Source: Desulforapulum autotrophicum
GTDB taxonomy: Bacteria; Desulfobacterota; Desulfobacteria; Desulfobacterales; Desulfolunaceae
Assembly: GCA_020723285.1 (NCBI GenBank)
Contig: DYJE01000001.1
Location: 497,509 to 561,508, forward strand
DNA: 64,000 nucleotides
Direction: 5' to 3'
The notes below the pieces were generated by a model, which did not search any database, was not told the origin of the DNA, and saw only the letters and a list, made by a program, of their open reading frames with translations. Below are positions 37,530 through 45,490 of the stretch, one piece after another; the first letter of the stretch is position 1; each line of letters begins with the position of its first letter. Position numbers and translations under genes: made by a program.

Positions 37530-39755
37530 TCAATCTACCGTCGACACCACAATCATCTCCGGTTTTTTACCGTCCATCCACAATGTCCACATGGCCGTCA
37601 GCGCCCGTTCGTAATGCCTGACAAAACGAGCCGTATCAAAAAGCGGTGCTGTTTCACGGTTCGCCTCCAGTTTTTTCTTCAGTGCGTCCAGACTTCCCGG
37701 CTCTTTGGCGAGACTTACGGCAAGATTTTTGTAGCTTTCAAGGCTTTCCGTCACCAGTTCGCTAAGGCCGATATGGGTGAGGATGCTGGCGGGGGCCCTT
37801 GAAATGAAATGATTCCCGCGTTTGGTGATCACGGGAACTCCGGCCCAGAGGGCGTCGCTGGTGGTGATGTGGCCGGACACCAGACGGGTGTCTAAAGCCA
37901 GATCCGCCAGTTTCAGACGGGCCAGATGTTCGGGTTTGGGCATCTTGTCCGAAAAGACCAGGCGCGATTCGTCAACGCCCTGTCTTGCGGCCTCGGCCTT
38001 CAGGTTCGTTTCCATGTGAGGATTTTCCCGCAAAAGCCAGATCACGCTGCCCGAAACGTCTTTGAGGATGTCCATCCACGCTCCGAACATCACGGGATCG
38101 ATTTTATACGCGGAATTGAAGGAACAGAACACAAAGCCCGTTTCGGGCAGACCGAAATCGGCGCGGGTGTATACCGTTGGGGCGATTTTCTGGTCCCGGT
38201 CGTTGATCTGGTAACACTCGGGCATGAGCACAAATTTCTCCGTGTAATTCACCTGGTCTTCCGGCGGGGTCATGATGCGGTCTGTGATGAAATAATCGAA
38301 AAACGACGCCTGCATGGAACCGGGAAAGCCCAGATACCTGACCTGAACCGGCGCGGGTCGCAACGCCGGAATCTCCATCACGCTTCCCAGGGTGTATCCG
38401 GTGAGATCGATGAGAATATCCACCCCATCCGTATGTATGACTTGGGCGGCGTCCACGTAGGACATATCCCGGATGTCTCTGAACAGGTCCGAGTCCGCTT
38501 CGATTTTTTTCCGGTAATCGCTGCCGTCGTCTTCACCGTAGGAATAAACATTGACGCTAAAACGGTCCCGGTCGTGACAGTTGAACAACCCGAGAACCAG
38601 ATGGGCATTGGGATGGTTCTTCACGTTGTTCGACAGGTATCCAAGGGTTATCCTTTCCTTTTCACTGTTCCCATCATACTGAAAAACAAGCCCCAGCTTC
38701 TTGATGAAATCCTGAAGCTGATCGCTCCAGTACGCCGTGACGCGCCTGGCATACTCCCCGTCTTCATCCCTCCCCAGACAGCTGAACGGAGCCTCGGGAC
38801 AGTCTCCGTTTTCCTCCATGGCCTTCAAAGCCAGCCTTTTCAGTAAGGCCCGATAATGTTCATAACGTTCAAAGTCGCACCACGACTCAAGAATAGATAC
38901 GATCTGCTGAAGGGCGTGGCCGTGGTCCTTTTTTATATCAACCGTTTCAACGAACATGGAAAAGGCTTCGTCAACCAGCCCGGCTGATCGCAGGACATCG
39001 GCAAGGCTGTACCGTGTTTCCGCCGAACCGGGCTCAAGGGTAAGGGCTCGTTCGTAGCATTCGGCGGCCCTGTTCCACGCCCTCTTTTTTTTGTGCGCAT
39101 TTCCAAGGTTGTTCAGGGCTTGGTAAAAATCCGGCAGCAGGTCTATGGCCTTCTCGAAACAGGGTATCGCATCATCAGGGCGGTTCAGTTTTAAATACAG
39201 GCAGCCCATGTTGTTGAAGGCTTCGGCAAAACCAGGGTCGATTTCCACAGCTTTGTTAAAAAAAACAAAGGCTTCTTCGGGACGGACGAACTCCATGGCG
39301 AGATTGCCCAGATTATTCCAGGCCGCCGCGTGATCCGCTTTAAGGACCAGGGTTTTTTCGTAATACGTGAAGGCATCTTCGTTCATGCCCAGGTTCTGAT
39401 ACATCAGGGCCGCCCGGTAAGAGGCCTCGTGGCAGTTCCTGTCCAGATTGAAGGCCCCGAGGTATTCATCCAGGGCTTTTTCATAGTTTCCACTTTCAGC
39501 GAGTATCAACCCCAGGTTGGTACGAAACAGAACACAGTCCGGAGCAAGGGCCACGGCTTTTGTCACCAGCTCATCCGCCTCGGCCAGCCGGCCCTCGTCA
39601 AAGGCCACAAGCCCCATGAGATGCCAGGCATCGGCATGGCACGGGTCCTGCTTTACTATAAGGCGGTACATGGCGAGGGCTTCTTTTTTAAGGCCATTCT
39701 GATGCAGCTCTATCGCGCGTTTCAGCTCGTTTTCGATGTCCATAGACCTTTTCAT
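37530..39755 (-). CDS. TPR - GT41/SPINDLY-type O-glycosyltransferase
   Basis: The 741-residue protein has eight or so TPRs in residues 5-290 (ADAWHLMGLVAFDEGRLAEA, AAWNNLGNLAMEFV, ALNNLGNAHKKK). A GT41 catalytic region (360-730) follows: ITLGYLSNNVKNHPNAHLV, VRYLGFPGSMQASFFDYFIT, FCSFNSAYKIDP and DALWAGVPVITKRGNHFISR. The stretch usually reading LDTxPxNGHTTT is LDTRLVSGHITT here, which differs from the GT41 domain of the giant neighbour. It probably O-glycosylates Ser/Thr of flagellin, since fliC is the divergent neighbour 340 bases away; other targets are possible. ATG 39755 or ATG 39743 (AAAAGG just upstream) may be the start. Confidence 0.82.
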   Translation of the reverse strand: MKRSMDIENELKRAIELHQNGLKKEALAMYRLIVKQDPCHADAWHLMGLVAFDEGRLAEADELVTKAVALAPDCVLFRTNLGLILAESGNYEKALDEYLGAFNLDRNCHEASYRAALMYQNLGMNEDAFTYYEKTLVLKADHAAAWNNLGNLAMEFVRPEEAFVFFNKAVEIDPGFAEAFNNMGCLYLKLNRPDDAIPCFEKAIDLLPDFYQALNNLGNAHKKKRAWNRAAECYERALTLEPGSAETRYSLADVLRSAGLVDEAFSMFVETVDIKKDHGHALQQIVSILESWCDFERYEHYRALLKRLALKAMEENGDCPEAPFSCLGRDEDGEYARRVTAYWSDQLQDFIKKLGLVFQYDGNSEKERITLGYLSNNVKNHPNAHLVLGLFNCHDRDRFSVNVYSYGEDDGSDYRKKIEADSDLFRDIRDMSYVDAAQVIHTDGVDILIDLTGYTLGSVMEIPALRPAPVQVRYLGFPGSMQASFFDYFITDRIMTPPEDQVNYTEKFVLMPECYQINDRDQKIAPTVYTRADFGLPETGFVFCSFNSAYKIDPVMFGAWMDILKDVSGSVIWLLRENPHMETNLKAEAARQGVDESRLVFSDKMPKPEHLARLKLADLALDTRLVSGHITTSDALWAGVPVITKRGNHFISRAPASILTHIGLSELVTESLESYKNLAVSLAKEPGSLDALKKKLEANRETAPLFDTARFVRHYERALTAMWTLWMDGKKPEMIVVSTVD

Positions 39756-39925
39756 TAAGACGCGGCGGCGGAAAAAACAGCCGACCTGATTTCAGGAATG
39801 AGGAAAAAAATGCTGATTATTCTGTTTATATTGGATTCTTTGCTTAAGATTCGTGAACGGATGACCGAACTTTGTTTTGAATATAGCAGCATCGGGATGA
39901 ATTATCCAGATCATAAAATTAATTC

Positions 39926-39952
39926 TCAAGTTTGGATCAGGCTTTCCGATGA
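39926..39952 (+). promoter_or_regulatory. Sigma-28 (FliA)-type promoter of fliC
   Basis: TCAAGTTT at 39926-39933, an 11-base spacer, and TCCGATGA at 39945-39952 match the sigma-28 consensus TAAAGTTT-N11-GCCGATAA at 7 of 8 and 6 of 8 positions with exact spacing. Transcription would start near 39960, leaving a leader of about 130 bases. This is the expected class for a flagellin gene. Confidence 0.7.
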
Positions 39953-39980
39953 TAGGAGTAAACGAACGAAAAAAAGGAAT

Positions 39981-39989
39981 CAAGGAGGT
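39981..39989 (+). promoter_or_regulatory. Candidate CsrA site 1 in the fliC leader
   Basis: CAAGGAGGT is identical to the sequence at the fliC ribosome site 97 bases downstream, but no gene start follows it at the right distance. A ribosome-site-like GGA motif in the upstream leader is the arrangement seen at CsrA-controlled flagellin mRNAs such as Bacillus hag. Confidence 0.5.
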
Positions 39990-40049
39990 GGCCAAAGACA
40001 AAAAGAAAAAGACATCCTGACGGAAAAACGTTTTAAAAAGTTATTAAAC

Positions 40050-40065
40050 GCAGCAAGGACGCTGC
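40050..40065 (+). promoter_or_regulatory. Candidate CsrA site 2: hairpin with GGA in the loop
   Basis: GCAGC and GCTGC pair as a 5-base stem around the loop AAGGAC. GGA in a hairpin loop is the preferred CsrA target. It lies between the other two sites in the fliC leader. Confidence 0.5.
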
Positions 40066-40077
40066 AATGCCTGAAAC

Positions 40078-40086
40078 CAAGGAGGT
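40078..40086 (+). promoter_or_regulatory. fliC ribosome site overlapping candidate CsrA site 3
   Basis: CAAGGAGGT gives a near-perfect ribosome site; GGAGG is 6 bases before the ATG at 40092. The same bases fit a CsrA core, so bound CsrA would block fliC translation. Confidence 0.65.
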
Positions 40087-40091
40087 AATAT

Positions 40092-41558
40092 ATGGCACTT
40101 TCCGTAAACACCAACGTCGCATCCCTTAACGCCCAGAGAAACCTTGTGGGCACGGGGAGAAAACTCAACACAGCCCTTCAGAGACTCTCATCCGGTTACA
40201 GAATCAACTCCGCCAAAGACGACGCCGCCGGTCTCGCCATCACGGACCGAATGACATCCCAGGTCCGTGGTCTGACCCAGGCCGCGCGTAACGCCAATGA
40301 CGGTATATCCCTCGCCCAGACCGCTGAAGGCGCGCTCAACGAAACCACAGCCCTTCTTCAACGTATGAGGGAGCTGGCAATCCAGTCCGCCAACGACACC
40401 AACAGCGACTCCGACCGCCAGTCCATCCAGGACGAAGTGGTCAACCTCCAGTCAGAAATCGCCCGTATCGCCGACACCACCAGCTTCAACAACAAGAAGC
40501 TCCTGGATGGTTCGTTTGGTACGGCCAGTTTCCATGTGGGTGCCGAAGCCGGCCAGGTCATCACCGTTTCCACCGGTGACGCACGGGCCAACAAAATCGG
40601 CTCCTACAGACTGAGACTGGAAGGTAACGTCGGAACCGGTGCCTCGACGACTGCCGCAACTCAAGCCACCCGATGGAGTGGTGCTGACGTTGTCGTAAAC
40701 GGTTACCTGGGTTCAGCCACCGCATCTGTTGCCGTGGGTATTTCTGCAAAAGCTGCAGCAAGCGCCATCAACTCAAAAACAGTGGACACTGGCGTTACCG
40801 CCACAGCTGAAACCAAAGTAGAAATCAGCAGCATCGCTCAAGGCTCCTATTCCTTCGCTCTTTCAACAGGAACAGGCCAGACTGCCACTGTATCCGCTGC
40901 TGTATCAGGGACCGACCTGACCGACATGGTAGATGCCATCAACGACCACAGCGCCACCACCGGCGTTACGGCTACGCTGAATGAAGCTGAAGACGGCATC
41001 ATCATGAAGGACGCCGACGGAGACACCATCACCCTTCAACGGCTTGACCAGGTCAGCGACACCTGGACCACCAAAATGATCGGCGACGTCACGGAAGAAA
41101 GCATCAGCTCGCTGACCAGCGCCGCTGCTTCCGACACCGTGTCGTTCAGAGGCCAGGTTCTGATGGAATCTGAAAAATCATTCTCCATCGGATCTAGCGG
41201 GGCAGGTGCCGACGCCGTGGCCAACGCCACATCCGCGTCACTGTCCCAGGTGGCCAGCATCGACCTGAAAGACCAGACCGGAGCCAACGACGCCCTGTCC
41301 GTCATCGACAAGGCCATTGCCAAGATCGACAGTATCCGAAGCAAGCTCGGTGCGGTTCAGAACAGGTTTGAATCCACCATCACCAACCTTACCAACGTTG
41401 CGGAGAACATCACGGCTTCACGGTCTCGAATCCTTGACGCCGACTTCGCAGTGGAAACGGCGGAATTAACCAAGGCCCAGATTATTCAGCAGGCCGGTAT
41501 CTCCATGCTGTCTCAGGCGAACCAGCTGCCTCAGTCAGCGTTGAGCCTGCTCCAGTAA
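40092..41558 (+). CDS. fliC: Flagellin
   Basis: The 488-residue filament protein has the usual D0/D1 ends: [37 protein letters not shown] and [10 protein letters not shown] at the N-terminus, and [38 protein letters not shown] and [14 protein letters not shown] at the C-terminus. The middle (about 190-400) is a variable Ser/Thr/Ala-rich outer domain, the likely place for O-glycans added by the GT41 and Maf proteins encoded upstream. It is secreted by the flagellar export system with no cleaved signal. The start is fixed by a strong ribosome site. A sigma-28 promoter precedes it and candidate CsrA sites lie in the leader. Confidence 0.97.
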   Translation: MALSVNTNVASLNAQRNLVGTGRKLNTALQRLSSGYRINSAKDDAAGLAITDRMTSQVRGLTQAARNANDGISLAQTAEGALNETTALLQRMRELAIQSANDTNSDSDRQSIQDEVVNLQSEIARIADTTSFNNKKLLDGSFGTASFHVGAEAGQVITVSTGDARANKIGSYRLRLEGNVGTGASTTAATQATRWSGADVVVNGYLGSATASVAVGISAKAAASAINSKTVDTGVTATAETKVEISSIAQGSYSFALSTGTGQTATVSAAVSGTDLTDMVDAINDHSATTGVTATLNEAEDGIIMKDADGDTITLQRLDQVSDTWTTKMIGDVTEESISSLTSAAASDTVSFRGQVLMESEKSFSIGSSGAGADAVANATSASLSQVASIDLKDQTGANDALSVIDKAIAKIDSIRSKLGAVQNRFESTITNLTNVAENITASRSRILDADFAVETAELTKAQIIQQAGISMLSQANQLPQSALSLLQ

Positions 41559-41579
41559 TCTGAGCGGACAGCGTTTGAC

Positions 41580-41605
41580 GTTCCGGGGGGAATTCCCCCC
41601 GGAAC
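41580..41605. terminator. 26-base perfect palindrome between fliC and fliD
   Basis: Each arm reads GTTCCGGGGGGAA and the two halves are perfectly complementary, which would give a very stable RNA hairpin just after fliC. No T-run follows. It may be a partial terminator or a 3'-end stabiliser that lets fliC mRNA exceed fliD mRNA. Confidence 0.55.
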
Positions 41606-41635
41606 TGTCATCCGCTGATTAAAGAGAGGTCCATC

Positions 41636-43312
41636 ATGGGCATTGCATCCAGTGTAGGTTTGATATCCGGGCTGAATACCGATTCCATTATCACTTCGCT
41701 GATAAACATCGAAAAAGCCCCCATCACGAAGCTTCAGCAGAAGCAGGCCGTGTATCAGTCGAAAATATCGTCATACGGCATGCTGAAAAGTTCGCTAACA
41801 AGCCTCCAGACCGCCATGACCGCCCTCAAAAACCCGGACACCTTCGCAGCGGGTTACACGTCCACGTCCAGCAACAAGGACATCCTTGGCGTATCCGTGA
41901 CGGATTCAGACACGGCTTCGGAAGGAACGTACAAAATCAAGGTCAATCAGATGGCCACATCGGCCCAGATGACCAGCTACACAAACACGGCCAGCGACAG
42001 CGCCGTGGGCACGGGCACCCTTCATTTCAAAGTGGGTGACGGGGAAAAACAGAGCATCGCCATCGATACGGCCAGCCAGAACCTTGACGACATCGCCGCC
42101 GCCATCAACGATTCAGACGCAGATGTCACCGCTTCTGTTTTAAGAGTGGCGGACAACGACTACCGGCTGACCCTCACGGCCAAAGACACGGGAAAAGACA
42201 TTTCCTACAGCTACCAGGAATCGGGTTTCACCTTCGACACCACGGTCCAGGCCGGAAGCGCCACCGGTGAAACCATGAAAAGCCAGAGTTTCGACAGCGC
42301 CGGGGCGGCCCTGGGTATCACGGGAACCCTCACGGTCAACGGAACGGATATCGCCCTTAATGGAACCCAGAGTCTCAACGACATTCAAAGTTCCGTGGAC
42401 GCCATCGCCGGTGTGACGGCGGCGGTCAATTATGACAGCGCCACAGGCAAATACAGCCTGAACGTCACCAACGAAACAGCGGAAGGCGAAGTGGCCCTGA
42501 CCTTCAAGGACAGCACGGACGCCACGGGTTTATCCCATCTGATGGACCCTGCGGCCAGCGTCGCGGCGAAAAAGGCATTGGTAAACATCAACAATATCGA
42601 TGTGGAACGTGACAGCAACACCATCACGGATCTTGTCACAGGGCTCACCCTCACCCTCGCCTCCGAAGATCCGGCGGAAACCCTCACGGTCAAGGTCAGC
42701 GCAAACCACAGCACGGCCAAGACCAAGATGGACGGTTTCGTTGAAGCGTTCAACAACGTGATCAAGTCCCTGGACAGCCTGCAGAGTTACAACAAGGAAT
42801 CCGGAGCTGCAGGCAACCTTCTGGGTGACAGTACGGCCAACATCCTGAGGTCGGGTCTCCGCCGTATGATCTTTTCATCGGTGGAAGGGGTGGAAAACAG
42901 TGTCAACTCCCTGAGCAGTCTTGGCGTTGAACTGGAGGAAACCGGCCTTCTCAGCCTTAACAGTGAAACGTTCACTGAGGCCATGGACAATCATCCCGGC
43001 GATGTCACGGATTTTTTCACAGCCGATGAATCAGGGGTCAAAGGTTTAGCCGTTCAGTTCGACAGTTTTCTGAACGGATACCTGGACAGCAAAGAAGGAA
43101 TCCTGGCTGCAAAAATCGACGGTTACACCTCCTCGTCTTCCCGGATCGACAAAGACATCCTGGCCATCAACAACCGTCTGGCCACCCGTGAGGAAAATTT
43201 AAGAAAACAGTACGCGGCGCTCGAACAGGTCCTATCCACTTTTTCGAGTACTGCGTCATACATGACAAACCAGCTGTCGGTGCTGTCCAACATGACGAGC
43301 AAATTCAAATAA
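41636..43312 (+). CDS. fliD: Flagellar hook-associated protein 2 (filament cap)
   Basis: The 558-residue protein has the FliD N-terminus (VGLISGLNTDSIITSLINIEKAP, KQAVYQSKISSYGMLKSSLTSL) and a coiled-coil C-terminus (LREN-type repeat in NNRLATREENLRKQYAALEQ, ending MTNQLSVLSNM). It caps the growing filament and folds flagellin subunits. AGAGG precedes the ATG. It lies 77 bases after fliC with the strong palindrome in between and starts the fliD-fliS-fliT-like-flaG run. Its length is within the usual range. Confidence 0.95.
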   Translation: MGIASSVGLISGLNTDSIITSLINIEKAPITKLQQKQAVYQSKISSYGMLKSSLTSLQTAMTALKNPDTFAAGYTSTSSNKDILGVSVTDSDTASEGTYKIKVNQMATSAQMTSYTNTASDSAVGTGTLHFKVGDGEKQSIAIDTASQNLDDIAAAINDSDADVTASVLRVADNDYRLTLTAKDTGKDISYSYQESGFTFDTTVQAGSATGETMKSQSFDSAGAALGITGTLTVNGTDIALNGTQSLNDIQSSVDAIAGVTAAVNYDSATGKYSLNVTNETAEGEVALTFKDSTDATGLSHLMDPAASVAAKKALVNINNIDVERDSNTITDLVTGLTLTLASEDPAETLTVKVSANHSTAKTKMDGFVEAFNNVIKSLDSLQSYNKESGAAGNLLGDSTANILRSGLRRMIFSSVEGVENSVNSLSSLGVELEETGLLSLNSETFTEAMDNHPGDVTDFFTADESGVKGLAVQFDSFLNGYLDSKEGILAAKIDGYTSSSSRIDKDILAINNRLATREENLRKQYAALEQVLSTFSSTASYMTNQLSVLSNMTSKFK

Positions 43313-43387
43313 CGGCCATAGCGTCCCATAACGGACGATTGAATAACGGTTTTTTGTTTCACCCATAATATGTAACTGGAGTTCACC

Positions 43388-43843
43388 ATGGTACAGACAG
43401 GGCATCAGGCATACAGACAAAACGCGGGCAATTCGGTCATCAGCAAAGAACAGTTGCTGCTGAAACTCTACGAAGGATCCCTGAATTTCCTCCACCTCGC
43501 GCGGCGCGGCATGGAAGAAAACAATCCCAGGGTCAAGGGCGAAAACATCTCCAAGATCATCGCCATCATGACCGAGCTGGACTGCGCCCTGGACATGGAT
43601 ACCGGCGGTGAAATCGCCGAAAATCTCTCCACATTGTACCGGCACATCATCTTCAGGCTTGTCGAAATCAATATTAAAAACGATATCCAAGGCCTGGACG
43701 AAATCGAACACATTATTGCGGAAATCAGGGACGGTTTTACCCAGGCGGTCCTCCTGACACGGGAGAAAAAGGAAAGCCCGATGGTCATGCCCCCATTGCC
43801 CCAGATGAACGAACACAAGGAGGGAATGCGCATTGCTATCTGA
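43388..43843 (+). CDS. fliS: Flagellin export chaperone
   Basis: This 151-residue helical protein begins with the FliS pattern (YRQNAGNSVISKEQLLLKLYEGSLNFL) and has DMDTGGEIAENLSTLYRHI, the helix that holds flagellin's C-terminus. FliS keeps flagellin unfolded before export; in some bacteria it also joins FliW in sensing flagellin level. The usual Tyr-Gln-Thr-rich beginning is replaced by MVQTGHQAYRQ. It overlaps the next gene by 11 bases. Confidence 0.93.
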   Translation: MVQTGHQAYRQNAGNSVISKEQLLLKLYEGSLNFLHLARRGMEENNPRVKGENISKIIAIMTELDCALDMDTGGEIAENLSTLYRHIIFRLVEINIKNDIQGLDEIEHIIAEIRDGFTQAVLLTREKKESPMVMPPLPQMNEHKEGMRIAI

Positions 43844-44150
43844 TCGTAAAAAGAACCTTTACCGGTCTCTGGGTGACATTGCTTCCGACATGCGGACGGC
43901 CCTTGAATCGGATCAGGCCGAAAGCGTGGAAAGACTTCTCGGTCTTCATCATGATGTGATGAACGAGCTCATCATGGAAGGTGATGAGAAAGACCCTGAA
44001 ATGCACCATGTCATTGTCAATGCGGAACAAAAAGTCAGAGAACTGATTTCAACCATACAGAGTATGCAGACGGATATCCGGCGCCAGTTGTCAGCCATGA
44101 ACAACCGCCGCCAGATTGAGTCCACTTATCACAGCAAGGATGCGAGGTAG
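43833..44150 (+). CDS. FliT-like small flagellar chaperone
   Basis: The 105-residue all-helical protein begins at TTG 43833, supported by GGAGGG 8 bases upstream inside the end of fliS. It lacks strong motifs but has the size, charge pattern and position of FliT-type chaperones (between fliS and flaG), which bind FliD before export. The sequence MNELIMEGDEKDP and the helix after it are unremarkable. I am sure it is a gene and fairly sure of its role by position. Confidence 0.7.
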   Translation: MLSDRKKNLYRSLGDIASDMRTALESDQAESVERLLGLHHDVMNELIMEGDEKDPEMHHVIVNAEQKVRELISTIQSMQTDIRRQLSAMNNRRQIESTYHSKDAR

Positions 44151-44154
44151 GATT

Positions 44155-44604
44155 ATGATCAATCCGACAAACACTGCGGGAGTCGCAGCCATCGAAGTCA
44201 AAAGCGTCAACGCGACCATTGTGCCTTTCAAGAGCCCTTCACAGACCACGGAAGACAGGGCCGAAAGTCTCACGATGAAAAAGAAGACCCATGTGGCCGT
44301 TGAAGAACAGAGAAAAGAAGCCGAAGTCCAGAAAGCTCTTGAAAAAAAGGCGGCTGAGGAAAGTGAAAAAAACAAGGAAGAAAATCTTTCCCAAGAACTG
44401 CTGGACGGACTGTCCATGGACATTGAGATGCTTCACAGCGTGGGCCTGAGCTTTTCAAAACATGAAGACACAGGCCGAACCATGGTCAAGGTCATCAACA
44501 AGGACACCGACGAACTGATCCGCGAAATCCCCTCGGAGCAGGTTCTGGACATGGCGGCAAAACTTGATGAAATGGTGGGCATCCTTTTTGACACCAAGGC
44601 ATAA
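44155..44604 (+). CDS. flaG: FlaG-family flagellar protein
   Basis: 149 residues from ATG 44155, 4 bases after the previous stop. The C-terminal half is the FlaG domain: LHSVGLSFSKHEDTGRTMVKVINKD and LIREIPSEQVLDMAAKL. The N-terminus is a charged, Lys/Glu-rich linker. FlaG proteins affect filament length and are usually near fliD/fliS. It ends the rightward operon, 90 bases from the end of the leftward fliW. Confidence 0.9.
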   Translation: MINPTNTAGVAAIEVKSVNATIVPFKSPSQTTEDRAESLTMKKKTHVAVEEQRKEAEVQKALEKKAAEESEKNKEENLSQELLDGLSMDIEMLHSVGLSFSKHEDTGRTMVKVINKDTDELIREIPSEQVLDMAAKLDEMVGILFDTKA

Positions 44605-44693
44605 TTTGTAAGACCGGGCGAAGCGTTTCAGCCGGGCTTTGCGACGATTATCAGACTTCTGACAAACAGCGGCAGGCGAGGTGTTTCCACAGT

Positions 44694-45152
44694 TCACCCC
44701 GCCTTTTCCTTGTCATTGCCATTGAATATCAGGTATTTATTAGCATACCCCCTGTCCCCGACCATCATCTGGACACCTTCGTTCCGTTTGATGTTGATGA
44801 GCAGAGGCCCCATGAGATTCGCCGTCATCTTTCTGGGATCAGGGTCCGTGGCGTTGATGATCACGTACAGAAACATGTCGTCTGTCTCTTCCATGTTCCA
44901 GTTCATTTCAAGAACCGTAGAATCCACATCCACCGCATAGTCCGCCTTGAAAAGAAACGGGTCCATGATGATAAAGGCCAACTTTTCATCGTCCACACAC
45001 TGGAACGAGTAAAACGGATGGATGTCCTCGTGATCCAGGATAATAAAGCGTCTGGCATCTGAAAATCCCGGCATGCCCTTGGGCAGGGTGATGATCTTAC
45101 CCTCATCGATGATCACAGGTCCGAACTGTCTTGTGTTGAGTTCCACAGTCAT
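44694..45152 (-). CDS. fliW: Flagellar assembly factor FliW
   Basis: 152 residues from ATG 45152, with AAGGAG 4-5 bases upstream. It shows FliW features: FGPVIIDEGKIITLPKGMPGF, FYSFQCVDDEKLAFIIMDP, INATDPDPRKMTANLMGP and INIKRNEGVQM. FliW binds flagellin or CsrA: when flagellin is low, FliW is held by flagellin less and sequesters CsrA, allowing fliC translation. It is the gene after csrA with 1 base between them, as in Bacillus and Campylobacter relatives. The convergent fliC operon ends 89 bases away. Confidence 0.93.
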   Translation of the reverse strand: MTVELNTRQFGPVIIDEGKIITLPKGMPGFSDARRFIILDHEDIHPFYSFQCVDDEKLAFIIMDPFLFKADYAVDVDSTVLEMNWNMEETDDMFLYVIINATDPDPRKMTANLMGPLLINIKRNEGVQMMVGDRGYANKYLIFNGNDKEKAG

Positions 45153-45153
45153 C

Positions 45154-45411
45154 TCACTCCTTGTTTTCAGCCTTTTGGACATCTTTGACTTTCAGCATGC
45201 CGGCGGCCTTGAAAAGCCCCGACACGTTACCTTTCGCCGCTTCGATGTTTTCGGCCCTGACCCTTTCGTAAACTTCCTCACGAAGAATTTTGACATTTCC
45301 CGGTGCGTCGATCCCAATTTTCACGAATCCCTTACTTATTTCGATCACATGGACCGCGATCTGGTCACCAATTTTTATGACTTCGCCTGTTTTCCGCGAT
45401 AGGATCAGCAT
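45154..45411 (-). CDS. csrA: Carbon storage regulator / translational repressor
   Basis: 85 residues from ATG 45411, with GGGGAG upstream. It has the CsrA core: MLILSRKTGEVIKIGDQI, KIGIDAPGNVKILREEVYE and RVRAEN. It binds GGA sites in mRNAs. The C-terminal 25 residues extend past the usual 60-65-residue core, a shape also seen in other FliW-linked CsrA proteins, where the tail helps FliW contact. It is co-transcribed with flgL and fliW, so flagellin translation is its likely local target. Confidence 0.95.
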   Translation of the reverse strand: MLILSRKTGEVIKIGDQIAVHVIEISKGFVKIGIDAPGNVKILREEVYERVRAENIEAAKGNVSGLFKAAGMLKVKDVQKAENKE

Positions 45412-45490
45412 ATATCTCCCCACTGTGTGCCGGGCGTCTCAAGGGCCATGAACGGGAATAAACGGCTCATCTCATGGATCATTTATGGGT

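Larger units (their letters stand above)
39756..40091. other. Divergent promoter region and fliC leader
   Basis: This 336-base gap separates the leftward GT41 gene from rightward fliC. It holds the sigma-28-like promoter, a leader of about 130 bases with three GGA sites, and presumably a promoter for the leftward gene that I could not place. A 96-codon open frame across it has no ribosome site and covers the promoter, so I do not count it as a gene. Confidence 0.6.

Noticed and set aside
39798-40088. 96-codon rightward frame just before fliC
   Set aside because: It covers the sigma-28-like promoter and leader, has no ribosome site, and its Lys-rich end comes from A-rich leader sequence.
44605-44693. 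Possible two-way terminator between flaG and fliW
   Set aside because: Only a weak stem (GCGAAGC/GCTTTGC with a wobble) and no T-run on either strand.
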